64,000 nucleotides of DNA from Lepidonotus clava (taxonomy: Eukaryota; Annelida; Polychaeta; Phyllodocida; Polynoidae). Below, in pieces: positions 48,229 through 61,420 of the stretch (position 1 is its first letter; the number at the start of each line of letters is the position of its first letter). The stretch lies in NCBI GenBank assembly GCA_936440205.1, contig OW387138.1:32445541-32509540 (forward strand), given 5' to 3'. The position numbers and the translations under genes were made by a program. Under the pieces are notes generated by a model. It did no database searches, was not told where the DNA came from, and worked only from the letters and a program-made list of their open reading frames with translations.

Positions 48229-50955
48229 AAGTAGGGTAATATGGGCACCTTAAGGATGTATGTCTATAAATCAAAAACCACCTATTTACATGCGATCTTT
48301 TGTTGTTTGTATCAAAACATGTCAATCAATGAATATTTATTCAAGTTTTCAAGACTTTTGTACCAGCCATTTTTTGATAGGAAGAGAAATAAGTTTTTCT
48401 TAAAAGTGCCCATATTAGCCATCAGAGTGGGTAATATGAGCACTATGCCCATATTACCCTTGGAATGGGGGTGCTCATATTAGGCTGGTTGTAAAACTAT
48501 GGTAAACTTCCCCATATTTTCAGTGTTAAATACTGTAGATAATGTATTAAAGGCCAAAAGTAAATAAAGAACCTTTGATAAGGTCAGGCTTGTTAGGTAT
48601 AGAATGACAGTACCAGTTGCATTTCATGATGTATTAGAATTGTTTTTATTTACTTGAGACAAAAGAATACATGCCCATATTACCTTCATTGATTAACAAT
48701 TATTATCACATTAGGGTAATATGGGCATAGGAGATACATTTTACAGATTTTTTCAGATTTTCTAAAGAATGATCACATTAAACTTCAGAAATATATGCTT
48801 TTCTTTCTTTGAAGAGGTAAAACAGGTATTTTGCAATGTGAAGCATATTCAATTTGTTATATTCTATCAGAGAAAAATTTACAAGTTTGAGCATTAAAGG
48901 CAGTGTATTAGGTGGAAAACACAGAATTTTGATTGTAGATATGAATGGCTGCTGGGCCATACACATTAAAAATGTGGTGTTTGATTTAACATTCATTGTA
49001 GCCTTATATGTTTTGCATATTTCATATATTGTGTTTGGACAGAGAACTGATAATGCTTTCTGATTATTATGCTGTTTAAAATGATATCATGATAGGAAAC
49101 TGACAGGAAGCTAAGAATTAAAAAATTAGGATTTCACCTTAATTTTTATAATCATTATTATATCTCACCTAATATTTGATACAGATTCCATGAACATATC
49201 TACATAGAGAAATCATTTAGAAGTTTCCTCAGATTTATTACAATTTATTTTCTTACTGGTATACAGTAAAATCTTGGACAAAATGTTCCATCTGAGATAT
49301 GTCCCCAAAAATTGAATGTTTAAAGGAGGAAATTTTAACGGCTAGTATGAAATAGCTATATGGAAAATCAATTGAAATGAAGAGAAACATGGATATGGAT
49401 TATGATCAGAAATTCATAATTCATCAAAATTGTTCTTATAATCATTGAGTAAAGAATGATATGAGCACTCATGTGAATAGGCATCTAAGTCATAGTCGCT
49501 TTGCAACACCACCAAAATATAGCATCAATATAACCTTTTGATTTGGGGAGACCTCAACCTCACCCAAACATTGCGTAACTGGTACATCCCATCTTATTAA
49601 GTAACATAGGCCTACTGGCCAAAAAGTATGGTTTAAAAATGGTACTGTTTCACTGCAACTTGGCTGGGTAGGCTTAACAGAGATAGCAGTTAAGGAATCC
49701 AAATTGATACATGAAGCTAGTTCTTTCATGCCAGTTCGTGGTTCCTGCTGAATAAAGGCTCTATTCAGAATGTGAAGACATGTCCCTCTAAAGATAAAGT
49801 ACTCTATTGATATGTTAGGGGCAATCTGGAATTCTTTCAATGTTGCACCATTGTGTACCAATGCAAGATATTTCCAATGAAATAATACATAATTCTTTCC
49901 TTGATTCTCTGAAAGTTAAATACATACTCTTTGCCTATTTTATAACATAAATTCAGGCAAGAATTTGCTCTAAAACAAGAAAAATATGTGTGCTGAATTG
50001 GCAAAAATGTATGCTATGTTATTCGGGTTTGTCTACGCCATATGCACGAGGCACAAATGTTAAATTCTTATTGGTCATAAACATATATTGTAAATGGATA
50101 ATGAAAATTATAGTTATGAAAAATTGTAATCATGAAACACTCTTCAATCAAATGAACTAATGTTTTTGGGATATTTTAAAATTTAGCAGAAAAAATATTA
50201 GACAGTGTATTCTGTTAAGAAAGTAACTCTAACTAAAATCCTGATATTGAAATTAGCAATGATGCAAAACATTAAGTAGCCTGTCATGCAATGTTTAGTG
50301 ATGATGTAACGTAAGCCCACATTGCTATTTTCTTTGTCACCCCTCAGCTTATTTAGAATGGCAATAACTCAAGTTCTAACTGCTCCTTTTAAATGATTCT
50401 TTTAGCTATATATATTCCTGAAGATTTATATAATTGACTGATATTTATTTTTTTATGAGCTGAATGATCGCCACCCTTGAAAGGTTGATGTATCTATGTC
50501 TATACCTTGAATGGGGATAATATGGGCACCCTCAGGCTAATATGAGCACCATGCCCATAATTATTAGCCTTTTCACCTATGCCCATATTACCCTTTTCAT
50601 ATAGCTTTACTAGATACATTATAGTTAAACACTAAGCTGACCATCCCTTTCCATTCCCCACCCTTCACATTCTAAAGAGTTTATCCTATTTGATAAAAGT
50701 TAAATGGCCACAATATTTTGAATTCTAGAAATTTGATGAATGTTCAAAGTCTGACGTATCTGAAACAAAAAGTGTCAGAAACTGACATGGCCATTTAACT
50801 AAAAAAATAAAATGTTTCAAGCTTCTAAAAAAACATGCCTGGGTAATGTTATCTGACCCTGTACACAAAAACACAACATTGGACCACCTAAATCTGATAG
50901 ATTTTTCAAAACCAGGGGTGCCCATATTACCCGCTATGCCCATATTACCCTACTT
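48229..50955. mobile_element. 2.7-kb inverted-repeat element with repeated GGGTAATATGGGCA motifs
   Basis: Outer ends AAGTAGGGTAATATGGGCAC and its complement (50936-50955). The core GGGTAATATGGGCA or a one-to-two-base variant recurs in both orientations. Near the left end it is at about 48429, 48448, 48465, 48675 and 48714; near the right end at about 50518, 50534, 50551, 50578 and 50922. The ~2 kb between is AT-rich; its longest frame (minus, 49861-49490, 123 codons) shows no recognisable transposase motif. Clustered sub-terminal motifs resemble transposase-binding arrays of some DNA transposons (inference). No target duplication could be fixed. Confidence 0.72.
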
Positions 50956-51894
50956 TACCCTATATGTAAAGAACAAGTTTGTGCAGTGTGAACTTTTCTG
51001 CCGTAATTCAGTTTTTTTTGTTATTATAAAGTCTCTTTTATATGAATAGCACCACCATAGTATAAATAGATAACATGACTCTTCTTTTATATACATTAAA
51101 TTTGTATTAAAAAACCAGTCATTGTATTTAATCAACCGCGTCTGCGGGTTTCCCTGATCTTCCAGTGTTGACATTGTGTTATCTGTAGATAATACACATA
51201 ATTTGTGTTTTTCTCAATGATTTTCCAAGATCGACACAAAATAACAATAATAACAAGTACAAAATACAAAATACAAAATGCAAATATGAATTAAATCATA
51301 CATAATAACTTAAATCATACAGTAATGATGGCAAACATTGTGTTAATGACAAAACAATCTCTTAATTTGAACTTCAATAAAAATCTTTTAGAAATTTCTT
51401 AAAGAAGTAGACATACATAGCACATCATATTCTTTCAGATCCGTTTGATGTATACTTTTTCCAATATTTATTCTCCGAATTGCAAAGCGATCTGGTTGAT
51501 ACTTTGATAAATTTGAGTTAGCAGTTGTCAGAAAAGGCAGAGAACTTTCCCATAGGAAACGTGGCTGGAGAAGCGTTTTTCCCTGACCCAGCGAAGTCAC
51601 TTTTTCAGGGTTTGTCACTTTGGACTAAAAATGTACTTGGAGATTGGAGTTTAACATAGGTTTACTATGGCAAAGGGTATGCCCTGAAAAGCTCCATTGT
51701 GCTTGGCACGTGGACGGACAATGTCATTATAGAAATTCTCTAAATAGATTTGGGATATCCCTTTTTCCACTGGGGGCAGCAATATTGAAACAATCTCCTG
51801 ACACATCTATGCTTAGACTCTTGGGCCAACATATGGGGATAAGAGGGTGAACAGAGCGTAGGGCTAAAAGGACGAAGGGGTACAGGGGCAGTCT
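50956..51894. other. Intergenic, nothing recognisable
   Basis: AT-rich; a short ACAAAATACAAAATAC repeat lies at 51257-51285. Confidence 0.45.
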
Positions 51895-52585
51895 TCAGGA
51901 CCTCTTTGGGGTGTCTTTGGGATTTCTTTGGGATATCTTTTGGATGTCTTTCGGGTGTCTCTGGAATCTCTTCAGTTGTCTTTGAGATCTCTCCAGGATG
52001 TCTACAGCATCTCTTTGGGGTGTCTTTGGGATATCTTGGGTGTATCTTTGGGATCTCTTTGGGGTGTCTTTGGGATCTCTTGGGTGTGTCTTTGGGATCT
52101 CTTTGGTGTATCTTTGGGATCTCTTTGGGGTACCTTGGGGATCTCTTTGCGGTGTCTGTGGGATCTCTTCAGGAGGTCTTTGGCATCTCTCAAGGATGTC
52201 TTCGATAAGTCTTCAGGAGTGCTTTGGGGTGTTTTGGGAATCTCTTAATGATGTCTTTGGGATGTCTTCAGGATGTCTTGGGTGTCTGCAGGAGATCTTA
52301 GGGAAGTTTTTGGGTCGACTTTTGGATCTCTTTGGGATGTCTTTCAGATCTTCTCTGGACCTCTTCAGGATCTCTTCGGGATGTCTTTGGGATCTCTTCA
52401 TGGTGTTTTCAGGATCCCTTCAGAATGTCTTGTGGATTTCTTCGGTATGTCTCTGGGATCTCCTCTGAACCTCCTCAGAGTGTCTTTGAGAACTCTTCAG
52501 AGTGCCTGCAGGATCTCTTCAGAGTGTTTTGGGGATCTCTTCTTGATATGTTTGGGGTGTCTTCAGGGTTGTTGGGATGTCGGTC
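51895..52585. repeat. 0.7-kb minisatellite on a 12-bp / 24-bp period
   Basis: Dozens of imperfect 11-12 bp units alternating GGGATCTCTTTG and GGGTGTCTTTG; the most regular part is 52010-52150. The plus strand carries almost no A-rich codons and no stop, so all three plus frames stay open for 60-156 codons (strings such as GVSLGSLWG). The minus strand is purine-rich and encodes basic strings (RDPKDTPKR). The multi-frame openness comes from the repeat, not from a gene. Confidence 0.9.
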
Positions 52586-53049
52586 ATATCTCTTCTGCTA
52601 AAGCTACATCGCATTCTTTTTGTTTTGTGAAAAAAATTGAATAACCGGAGCTTTTCTGTTTCCTCAAACCGATCTTCTGATAGATCGATTGATCAACTCG
52701 AACTTGTTGAAAGTGTGTTTTGGACAATCTCATCAATTTGTTCACTTAACTTAGATACATTACACAATTTCTTCAACTGTAGTTGGTCTGTTTACCTTTA
52801 TCTTTTTAGCAATTAGCATATGGCCTATGACCATTCACATTTTCCTGAGCTCCACTAAGATTTTATATACGTTTCAACAAAAATATCTTTCAAATATTAC
52901 AATCCAAATGGTTTTACATTTCAGGTATTGTTCATAATATCTTAATTTTTGGAATCTACATAGCTAACATTCTTATTCTGTTTGAAATAAAATGTGACCA
53001 AATTGCACAGCTATTGATTGAAAAGCTTGATAGAGATTACTTTGATACT
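52586..53049. other. Intergenic, nothing recognisable
   Basis: No feature supported. Confidence 0.5.
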
Positions 53050-54180
53050 CTACAGCCGTAGCCATATCTTCGTAATTAACCACATCAAATTCATGGTTAG
53101 GTTAACCAGGGCACATTGAATGACCACAAACCATATTTTCATAATGGTAACCACAGCCAATCTATACAGTTAAATATGCATTTGCTAACGATCTTCCAGA
53201 CTAAGGTCAGTGAGTGGTTTAGCCCAAGCTTACGGCTGACCGTGGTGTTGCCAAATCTCTTTGGTGTGTAACGACATGTAATAACTTCTTATAGGTGAGT
53301 GAATAATCAAGATATTTACATTAAAGGGAGCCAAAACCAATAAATTGAATGAAATTTTCCAAACTCAAATAATCATGGAAATCCATTCCTTGAGCCTATT
53401 CCTGGCTATGTTAAAATCTAAACCAAGACATATGGTAAAAAAATCATTAAAAACATGTTTTCTTGCTCAAATCAATTAATGTGGATCCATCTGCAAAAAT
53501 AGGGTTGTTTATAAACAAATGCAAATAATTTATTACCATCTCTTGTGGCATTCTACTTCAGTTTGAACTAGTTTTCACAACTAATACTTTTACCACTGAC
53601 CTTAACTAGACTCATCTAACATATTTCTATACTTATCTGAGTTTTGAAAATTTTGTCAATTATATTAGTTTTGGCTCCCTTTAATAGGTATTAAGAGGCA
53701 TGTACATAGGCCTACTTAATCAGATGAGAGATCGTTCTGAAAGTGCTGTCAACATCATGAAATCCACACTTTTTGACTTAATGCGTGCCAGATTCCATTA
53801 CCGACATGATGTGACATCCAAGTCGGAAATATGTCTATCTTTATTGTCTGTGTCTGCACGGGTGTTCCATGTTTAACTCACAGACATCTAGCTTGCTACT
53901 CTCCCATCTCCATGAAGACATCATATATGTAATAAAGCTGATAACTTTCACACACAGATAAAGATACCTTTTTGATATTACTTAAAGATGTAGTAAGACC
54001 ATCATCTTTTTATCCCAGCATATCTAATTATGGAACCCCAACCACAATATACATGTTGTTTAAACTGTGGTCAGTGATGATTAGCTGAAAATGTTACAAA
54101 GATATATATGCAATGCGGTTGGGACCACTGTTAACTGTGGCATACTTAACCACGAAACAATGTTATGAAGATATGGCCCC
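53050..54180. mobile_element. Possible GCCATATCTTC-bounded element with nested MITE
   Basis: Left GCCATATCTTCGTAATTAACCA (at about 53060) and right TTATGAAGATATGGC (at about 54160) are inverted, with CGTGGTTAAG-type sequence just inside the right. A TTAA element (53321-53684) lies between. The ends recall the MITE at 18488-18716. The match is short and imperfect. Confidence 0.35.
53321..53684. mobile_element. TTAA-flanked MITE, compact copy
   Basis: 364 bp with ends TTAAAGGGAGCCAAAACCAA and, reversed, TTAAAGGGAGCCAAAACTAA (one difference) and TTAA at both limits. It aligns over its length, inverted, with the interrupted copy at 14292-15561. No coding capacity. Confidence 0.93.
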
Positions 54181-54828
54181 CGGGCTATTCATCTTAAAAA
54201 TCAACAAGAAATTAATGAAGGCACCCCGGGGACTTCACCCCCAAATCCATGTCGGATGTAGGACAATTACCTTTGCCAAATTATTCCTAATCAGAGCGTG
54301 TCAAGACGCATTTATGATAAAATGATTTATTAGACATGAAACAATTGAGGACATCCTTTATTACCGAGGCCACGTTCTGTCAAGCATAAGGTACATGGGG
54401 TTTGTAACTTAAAGGGTTCCTAACCTCGTTTTAGTGTTACGTTAGCGGCGGTGAGGAGGTGGGGGGGGGGTAGATTTAAGATTGTTAAGATGATTATGAT
54501 TGGTTGGTTATTGGGGTTTTACACCGTATCGACATGTATAGTCATAATATGGTGAGAATAAGGTCTTGATAATTATTTCTGTTTGATGATCGCATCTATG
54601 AAATGATTGTATCTATGAGAAGGTAGAGACCATACCCCTACACTTTTACCAAGGCAGGTGTTCTTTAATGTGCAGGGTCCCATAGGCAGGGCCCTACACA
54701 CAATAGCCGATGGCCCCCTAGGAGAGATAATCATGGCTAAATCTTGTTCAGTGTATTACGCAAGGCACACCTTTAGTCCATAGATAGTGTGTGAGGAGGG
54801 GTGCATAACCTTTCGGCATATTTTCTTG

Positions 54829-55069
54829 TACAGACGTGGTCATGTGACCCCTTTTTGGTGATCACCACGTGCTTATCACAACCACGTGGCCCACGGATTA
54901 TTGAATTCTATGTAAAAGAAATGTTTAATTATGACTTAACGGATACATTTGAGATATATCTAACTTAAATATGTGTTATAGCTCTTTATGAATAATGAAC
55001 ATTAATACATTTAAATTGATCAGCAATATGGCGCCCAGTCCCTTTCTGGCTATCTGCACAACGTCTATA
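54829..55069. mobile_element. TATAGACC-type MITE, copy 2
   Basis: 241 bp with ends TACAGACGT and ACGTCTATA and a GGTGATCACCACGTG motif near the left end. It corresponds, inverted, to 32162-32441. Confidence 0.65.
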
Positions 55070-55984
55070 AATTATACTTATAACAGATCCATATTTAAAC
55101 CGTCGCAAAAAGAATCTCTGCTATAACTACAATGTAGTAGAAAATAGACGACATGGCATCCGACTTTCCGTTTCTGGCTGTTAAAGCAGCCAAATCACAG
55201 TAAATAACTGCCAATACTTTCATGATCCAACAGTAGCCAAAGAGTGGCCAAGGGTCAACATTAGGTAGGAAGCTAAAGAATAATCAGCAAAGTAAAACAG
55301 TGGTTAGACGACACTAAACGTTGGGAGAACTGTTCAGATATTTTTCAGACTAAGTTAAAATTTGATAAGGCTTGTGGAACTGAACACATGGCGACAGATG
55401 ATAGGCTATTTTGAACAGATATTTTCATCAAGCCCAACTTTTGACATCCCTTTTTAGCGATGTTACGCAGGAGCGGATCCATTGGGCTGGGGGGGGGGAG
55501 GGGGGGGGGGGTAGCAAGAGTGACAACCCTATTTTGGGCCAAAATAGATTTAAAAAAAAAAAAAAAAAGTAAAATGGGACCCTTTTTGATATTTGTGCCC
55601 CCCCCCCCTTTTCTAGAATTTTGTTGATCCTGCCATCCAATTTAACTTTCGTGTATCGGTTACTAGCTTGAAAGGGCCTTTCCATACACGCGTTGCGAAA
55701 CGCACCCTTGGTATGCGGGTATCTAAGTATGGAATTCTGGATACCATGCACATTACTGGTTAAAATCAAGTTTGAATGAAAAGGCACCGTGTGACCCTCA
55801 TCAATCTAATATTTCAAAGTCACAACAATGATTTTTTAAAAAGGAAAATTGTACATATCATTACAATGCCCAACCGCGTGATTGTTGTTGTTGCTCGAAT
55901 AAGTTTTTTCAATGTATAGCCGTATTCAATATTCTGTTTATTATGATAATGATAATACGAGCATTATATCTCAATGGCAATATT
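55070..55984. other. Intergenic with G/C-run low complexity
   Basis: 55466-55612 contains GGAGCGGATCCATTGGG, long G, A and C runs. It is the same dispersed G-rich repeat type as 32950-33030. No gene. Confidence 0.45.
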
Positions 55985-56141
55985 ATAGGAAAACATACAG
56001 AAATTGACAGTACAACCCTGAACACGAGGTGGACGTCAAAAAATTACTGCCCGAGGCCGTTAGGCTGAGGGCTGTAATTTTTCTGACACCCCCCCCTGAG
56101 TATACAGGGTTGTACTGTCAACCGAGGTAAGTTTTCCTTAT
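55985..56141. mobile_element. Hairpin MITE
   Basis: A foldback of about 157 bp. GGAAAAC...TTGACAGTACAACCCTG on the left is matched by CAGGGTTGTACTGTCAA...GTTTTCC on the right, with an inner GTAATTTTT pairing around 56033-56082. No coding capacity. Confidence 0.8.
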
Positions 56142-58170
56142 ATTATATACCATATTTTTTAAGTTATAAGCAAAATAGAAAGGAAATTACCAGTGGAGCA
56201 AAGTGGACAGTATCACAATGTCTTGACTATGCACACACTTTGACTGGTCTCAAGTTTACCCTAATATTCTTTATTTTCTCTTTATTATAGGACTATCACT
56301 ATCTCCATCTAATCAGACTGTATCATTTTACCTGACATTAAAAAATAATCATGAAAATCCATTCAGAATTCACAAAATAAAGAGAAAAACATTACATTTT
56401 ACACCATAAAGAAAGGTGGGCAATATACACAAATACTGCCCACTGTGCCAATACACCAAAAATACTGAATGGTAGTGTCCGGTTAGTATTCATAACTTAT
56501 CCTGGCATGGGTATATAATATTGTCCAATCTCTGCTCTAATATCAAACGTCACAAATGTTTCTTATTAAATTTTGTCATTTTCATGTGAAAATGTCATGA
56601 CATCAATAGGAAAACGTGTTTTAATTTGGCAGCCCAAAATGATTGATTGGAACTTAAATTTTCATCTTAATCGGCTATACAGGCTGACTTGAAATCCATT
56701 TTAAAAGGATGAATTAGTTCAATTTGATTATATTAAAACATGATAAACACATACATTTTACGAACCTGATAGAAAAAAGAATTGATATTGAAACCTTATC
56801 TAATCATGTCAAAGTACAAAATAAAGTCCATATTGAAAAACATTAACCTCGCTTGCAAGTATTTGCCCAATTTTCTGGTGACTGATTTAGTTTAATGTGA
56901 TAGTTCAGTGGCAAAGCACGTGACTCAATATTTAGAGGTTGTGGCAGTGAGTCCAAAGAATGTACAGCCTCTTTTTACTGTCTATACACACAGGTTTGGG
57001 CGGATACAGGGGGAGGCGTTTCCCCCTCTCTTTGTAGTTTAGGGGTCTACCAAAAGAAAGGGAGAGGGTGGGGAGGTCGGGATCCTATGGATCCCGCTGG
57101 ACCCGCCCTTGCAGACTGTGTTCACAGCATGACATCAACTTTATTGTAATTACAAAAAGTATTTCTGGCAGATGGCTCCTTATGTTGGCTCTTTTCTTAA
57201 ACTCGTGATGTCTGAAGGGAAGTAATATGAACGCCTAATTCAATGACCACTGTAGACTGAAAGGTAGATCCAGGATTTTGACGAGAAGGTGGTCACTGAC
57301 CATCACAATTATATAAGGGGCTAGGGTAAGGTACCCATTGAGTGATTCAACTATAATTCTAGTCGTCTATGAGTCCAGAGCCGGTCGAAAACGCCCATGG
57401 CTAGTAGAAAACGACCGTGAAAAAAAAAGTTTCTATGGAGTAATTCGATAAGACATTAATTTGATCAAGAAAGCGGGCGAATCCCTAGGGAAATATCGTT
57501 TAGGTGAGTCACTATATTGAAGAAGGAGTAATAGTCATTTAAGCTGGTATTCTTTTAGGCGCCTGGGCTTCGATGTCACAGGCATTGCATTTGCGGGGAA
57601 GTGAAAAAAACGAGAAGAAATTGTTGAGGAGAGGCTGATTTTTCTGTTTCTGCTGACCACTGAAATAATATTGATCGTCCAAAAGTAGAGGCGCATGTCT
57701 TTCATGTTTTACTGGGTCGATATTGTGGACCTGCACTGAAAAACTTGGATTTGCCTTCGACGTTGGAACTGATTCTACAACTTGATTTCATGAATAAACT
57801 TTGTTAATCCATAGGGCAATAACACCTGCCCGTGTATGATTAAGCCATATTTAGTGTGTGTTGAATTATAACCATATTTACAATCTTTTCACTGGGTTAA
57901 TATAGAATAAAACAAGCGCAAGCCACGGGTATACTCAGCGATCGTCACTGTCCCCCTCTCTGCACCTACGTGTCTAGGGCTATAGCCTTAGATGATGTTT
58001 GAAAAAGGATACCAACAAATGCATTGTGCCACTTTGGTATGTCTCATTCCAGGTAAAACTAAAAGATCTCATACTTCCTGATAGACATATGTTGACACAG
58101 TTCCTTACAGTTTCTTTCTTCCCGTTTTGTCCAGTATGAGAGGCCTGTGACAGTATACCCGGCCGTTACC
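56142..58170. other. Upstream region of the Cys-rich secreted-protein gene
   Basis: No exon before 58171 was supported. 57000-57118 carries a GGCGGATACAGGGGGAGGC-type dispersed repeat. CCTTACAGTTTCTTTC-like pyrimidine tracts at 58100-58135 precede the start codon and could include a 5' UTR acceptor. Confidence 0.4.
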
Positions 58171-61100
58171 ATGGTGACCAGGACGCTCCGGACCTACCTG
58201 CTCCTGTCTCACCTGCTGGGGGCCCTCCTCCTGGCAGACGCCCAGGTGAGTAATAGTCCTTTCATGACCTAGACACCTATTCGCATAATAGCGAACTTGG
58301 ACGTAACTACAGTCCAGGTGAGTGACTGCTGACAGCCTAGACTTCCCAAAGACTTATCTACATTTTACAAGAACTCTTAGATCCAATCATAAATCATGTT
58401 GGCATTGTTTGTATCCCATACCAACTTATAATAATAATTGTGGTCCGACTATTAATGAATATATCCTTATCACGTGGAAGATTAGACAATTCTGAAGACA
58501 ACAAGTAAAAACATTATAAAACATGCTTTGGAATTAAAACTGTACGCAGTAATGAAGTATTATACCTGATAAAATTCAGGTAGGATAAAAATGATATAAA
58601 ATGATGTAAATGTTCATCTGACTCCAGAACTGAACAAGTAGTTACATGTATATGGAAATCTAAAAATCTAAGTGAAAATAAATTCAAGTGGTTTTTAAAT
58701 TACGCTCTCTCTCAGTTCCTCATGGCCCAATTAAATCAGGATGTATGTAATTATCTTGATCAATTATGTTCTAGTTCTCAGTTTTATTACACTGTATGCC
58801 AATCTAAAGGGTTAATGTACTGCGTATATTATAATCTAAAAGACAGTCTTTCTGATCCAACGGAGAATTCAATGAATGATACACACTCGGTTTGACCACC
58901 TTACAACCTTATAATTATGATCTATGCCCATGGAAATTAAGTGCATAACACATCATTTACGTTTTGTGATTTCATGTTCTCTTGACGAGAGGTTTCTTTA
59001 TCCCGGGGACCGACGACCATAACTATTTCACTATAATTAAACCTTGTCCATGACACATTCAAGGCTTCACTAAAGTATTGCGAAGGTTTAACGATATATC
59101 TTCCTTTCCATATCTTTATTATATATAATGTTTTGGTTTCATGTTCTAAATAACCTTTTTCTATTGTCTATTATCATTTTTGCGACATTTTTGTGATCGT
59201 CGTTTCGGTCAATTTAGAGATGATTGCCATATATTTCAGTAGTCCGTTATAGAGCTCTGCCCTTACGTCACTGAACAATAGAATTCCTAATAATATCATC
59301 CCATTGGTTATTTGGTTTATATTTTAAGCAACATAGCATAGGTCACACGAGTAACGTAATTAAAGAATACGCTTTACGACCAGATAAGAATTTGCTGAAC
59401 CAAAGCTCTGTAAATCAAATAAGTCTTTTGTTTATTTGCCTGTTAATGTTTATGATGCTGTCTGTTTGTCTTGTCAGACCAACTCCCTCTGTCAGAACAA
59501 CATCTGTACCCGTATGATTTAGATTTTTTACATTTAACTCACATACTCACCAATTATACCACCGTTATAATAATATCATACTAACTATGAAGTAAGAAAA
59601 GTGGTAAAATGTAACAAGTCGAGAAATCTTGAGGTTAAGGACAAATCAACAGTTTACAATGATTATATCATTAAAGAATGTAAATAGTAAAAGAGTCAGC
59701 ATTTTTGATATGCAGATGCAGGGGGATCTAGGAGTTTCTAGACCCTCCCTCCCCAGATTCCCTCACTGAAATCCTGACTCCGCCCATGGATGAAACGAAG
59801 TAAAAGTAAAACGAAGTAAAAGCCCATCCCACATTCGGTATGTCTAGGGTTGGACACGGTTGCACAAAATGACTGTTTAAGCCGTAATCTGTCAACCAAT
59901 TTGCTTCGGGTAATTTTGTATTATACAACCATCTTCTGGAACAAGTGTGGAAACAATTTTGAAAATATTTCATAGTTAACCTAAATGTTGGTGTAAACTG
60001 AGATGGGCTTATTTAAAGTGTCTCCTTATTGTTTTGTCTTAAAGATTCCTATTATAATTTATTTATATAATAAAGTGTAAAGAGACGAACAATAGTTCAT
60101 TGAAATATGTGAGAGGTTCTGTTGAACCGGATAACATTGTATAACTATGAATGTCATTGGAATTGAGCTAGTAACATCCAAGTGCTTAATGGGAAATTGT
60201 ATGTTTGGAAAGGTTATTGTTGTATTGCATCACATTTGAGGGATAATTTCTTAGGTTACAGTTATTGGTTGACATAACTTACTAAACTGCTAACTGTGTG
60301 AAGAATGTAAAATGTGCAAATGAATTCATGCTTGTCCTAACCATGCTTTCACCAACTGGCTTTGTTCGTATCTTGATGACAGTACAACATGACGCTATGT
60401 GGTTATTGTTTGGTTCATCTTATTTGTCTCCTTTCCATTAATTACAATAAGCACTAATTAACAGATCAAACTAAACCATATTTTAAGGTAAATAGACAAT
60501 GTCCATCATTTACTAGGCATAACTGCATAGAAAAAATAGATTTGTAATTATCTCCCATTTTAGATTGCATCAGAAAGTTAATGGAGTTGAAGGTATGAAT
60601 GCACAATACTGTTATTGTAGTATGATTCAACGAAACAGCTTTGTGATAAGTTTGACTTCTTTAAATACTCATTGAAATAAAACCTGCATTGCATTACCTT
60701 TGCATTGTTTTTAGTGGTGCTTTTTTTAGTGTTTCTAATGAAGTTTCCCGCTGTTCAGGATGTCCGACAGACCAGTACCTGACGACGACCGGGTGCGTCC
60801 AGTGCCCCACCCGGACCAATACCCTGACCACTGGCGCCCTCTCCAGGGCACAATGCTTCAGTAAGTCGCGTCACCTTTTTTGGTTATTTAGAAAAAAATC
60901 CTCAGGACAAGCCCTGTTCTTCCTGATGCAACATATAAATAAAGACAGAGAAAATGACAGAAATAGCAAACAAACCAAATAAGCTAGACTGATATTTGTG
61001 TTATGCACAGTCAATATTAAATCAACTTTTCATATCTATTATTGAAACTCTTCAAATTCTTCTTAAAACAGTACAAGTTTTAACTCCTTTGGATCCAGTT

Positions 61101-61371
61101 TGGGAGTTTATTCCATAATGAGGGTCCTTTATAAATAGGACTATCTCGGGACTAGTTACATTGTGCTTATGAATCTTAAAACTCAGGCAGGGAGGGGTGG
61201 AGGTTGGTGGTTGGGGGTTGGGGGTTGGCATATAAGACATGCAATTCACCAATATGTAGAGACTATTATGGTCGATTTCCTAAACTTTTGCCTGTACAAG
61301 AAAGACCTATTAGGGCAAAGGCTGCATTGCAGAAGTACCAGCTTCTCCAGACCTATTAATGTTAGGTTCAA

Positions 61372-61420
<49 letters not shown>

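Noticed and set aside
47864-48253. 129-codon Thr-rich frame
   Set aside because: It runs through a degenerate tandem repeat and into the terminal repeat of the adjacent element.
51906-52644. Overlapping open frames encoding Gly/Ser/Leu-rich repeats on the plus strand and basic repeats on the minus strand
   Set aside because: They arise from the 12-bp periodicity of the minisatellite; no start context, splice sites or domain.
56895-56965. tRNA-like stretch with a TAGTTCAGTGG box A-like motif
   Set aside because: No credible box B (GGTTCGAATCC) and no cloverleaf by eye; at best a decayed SINE head.
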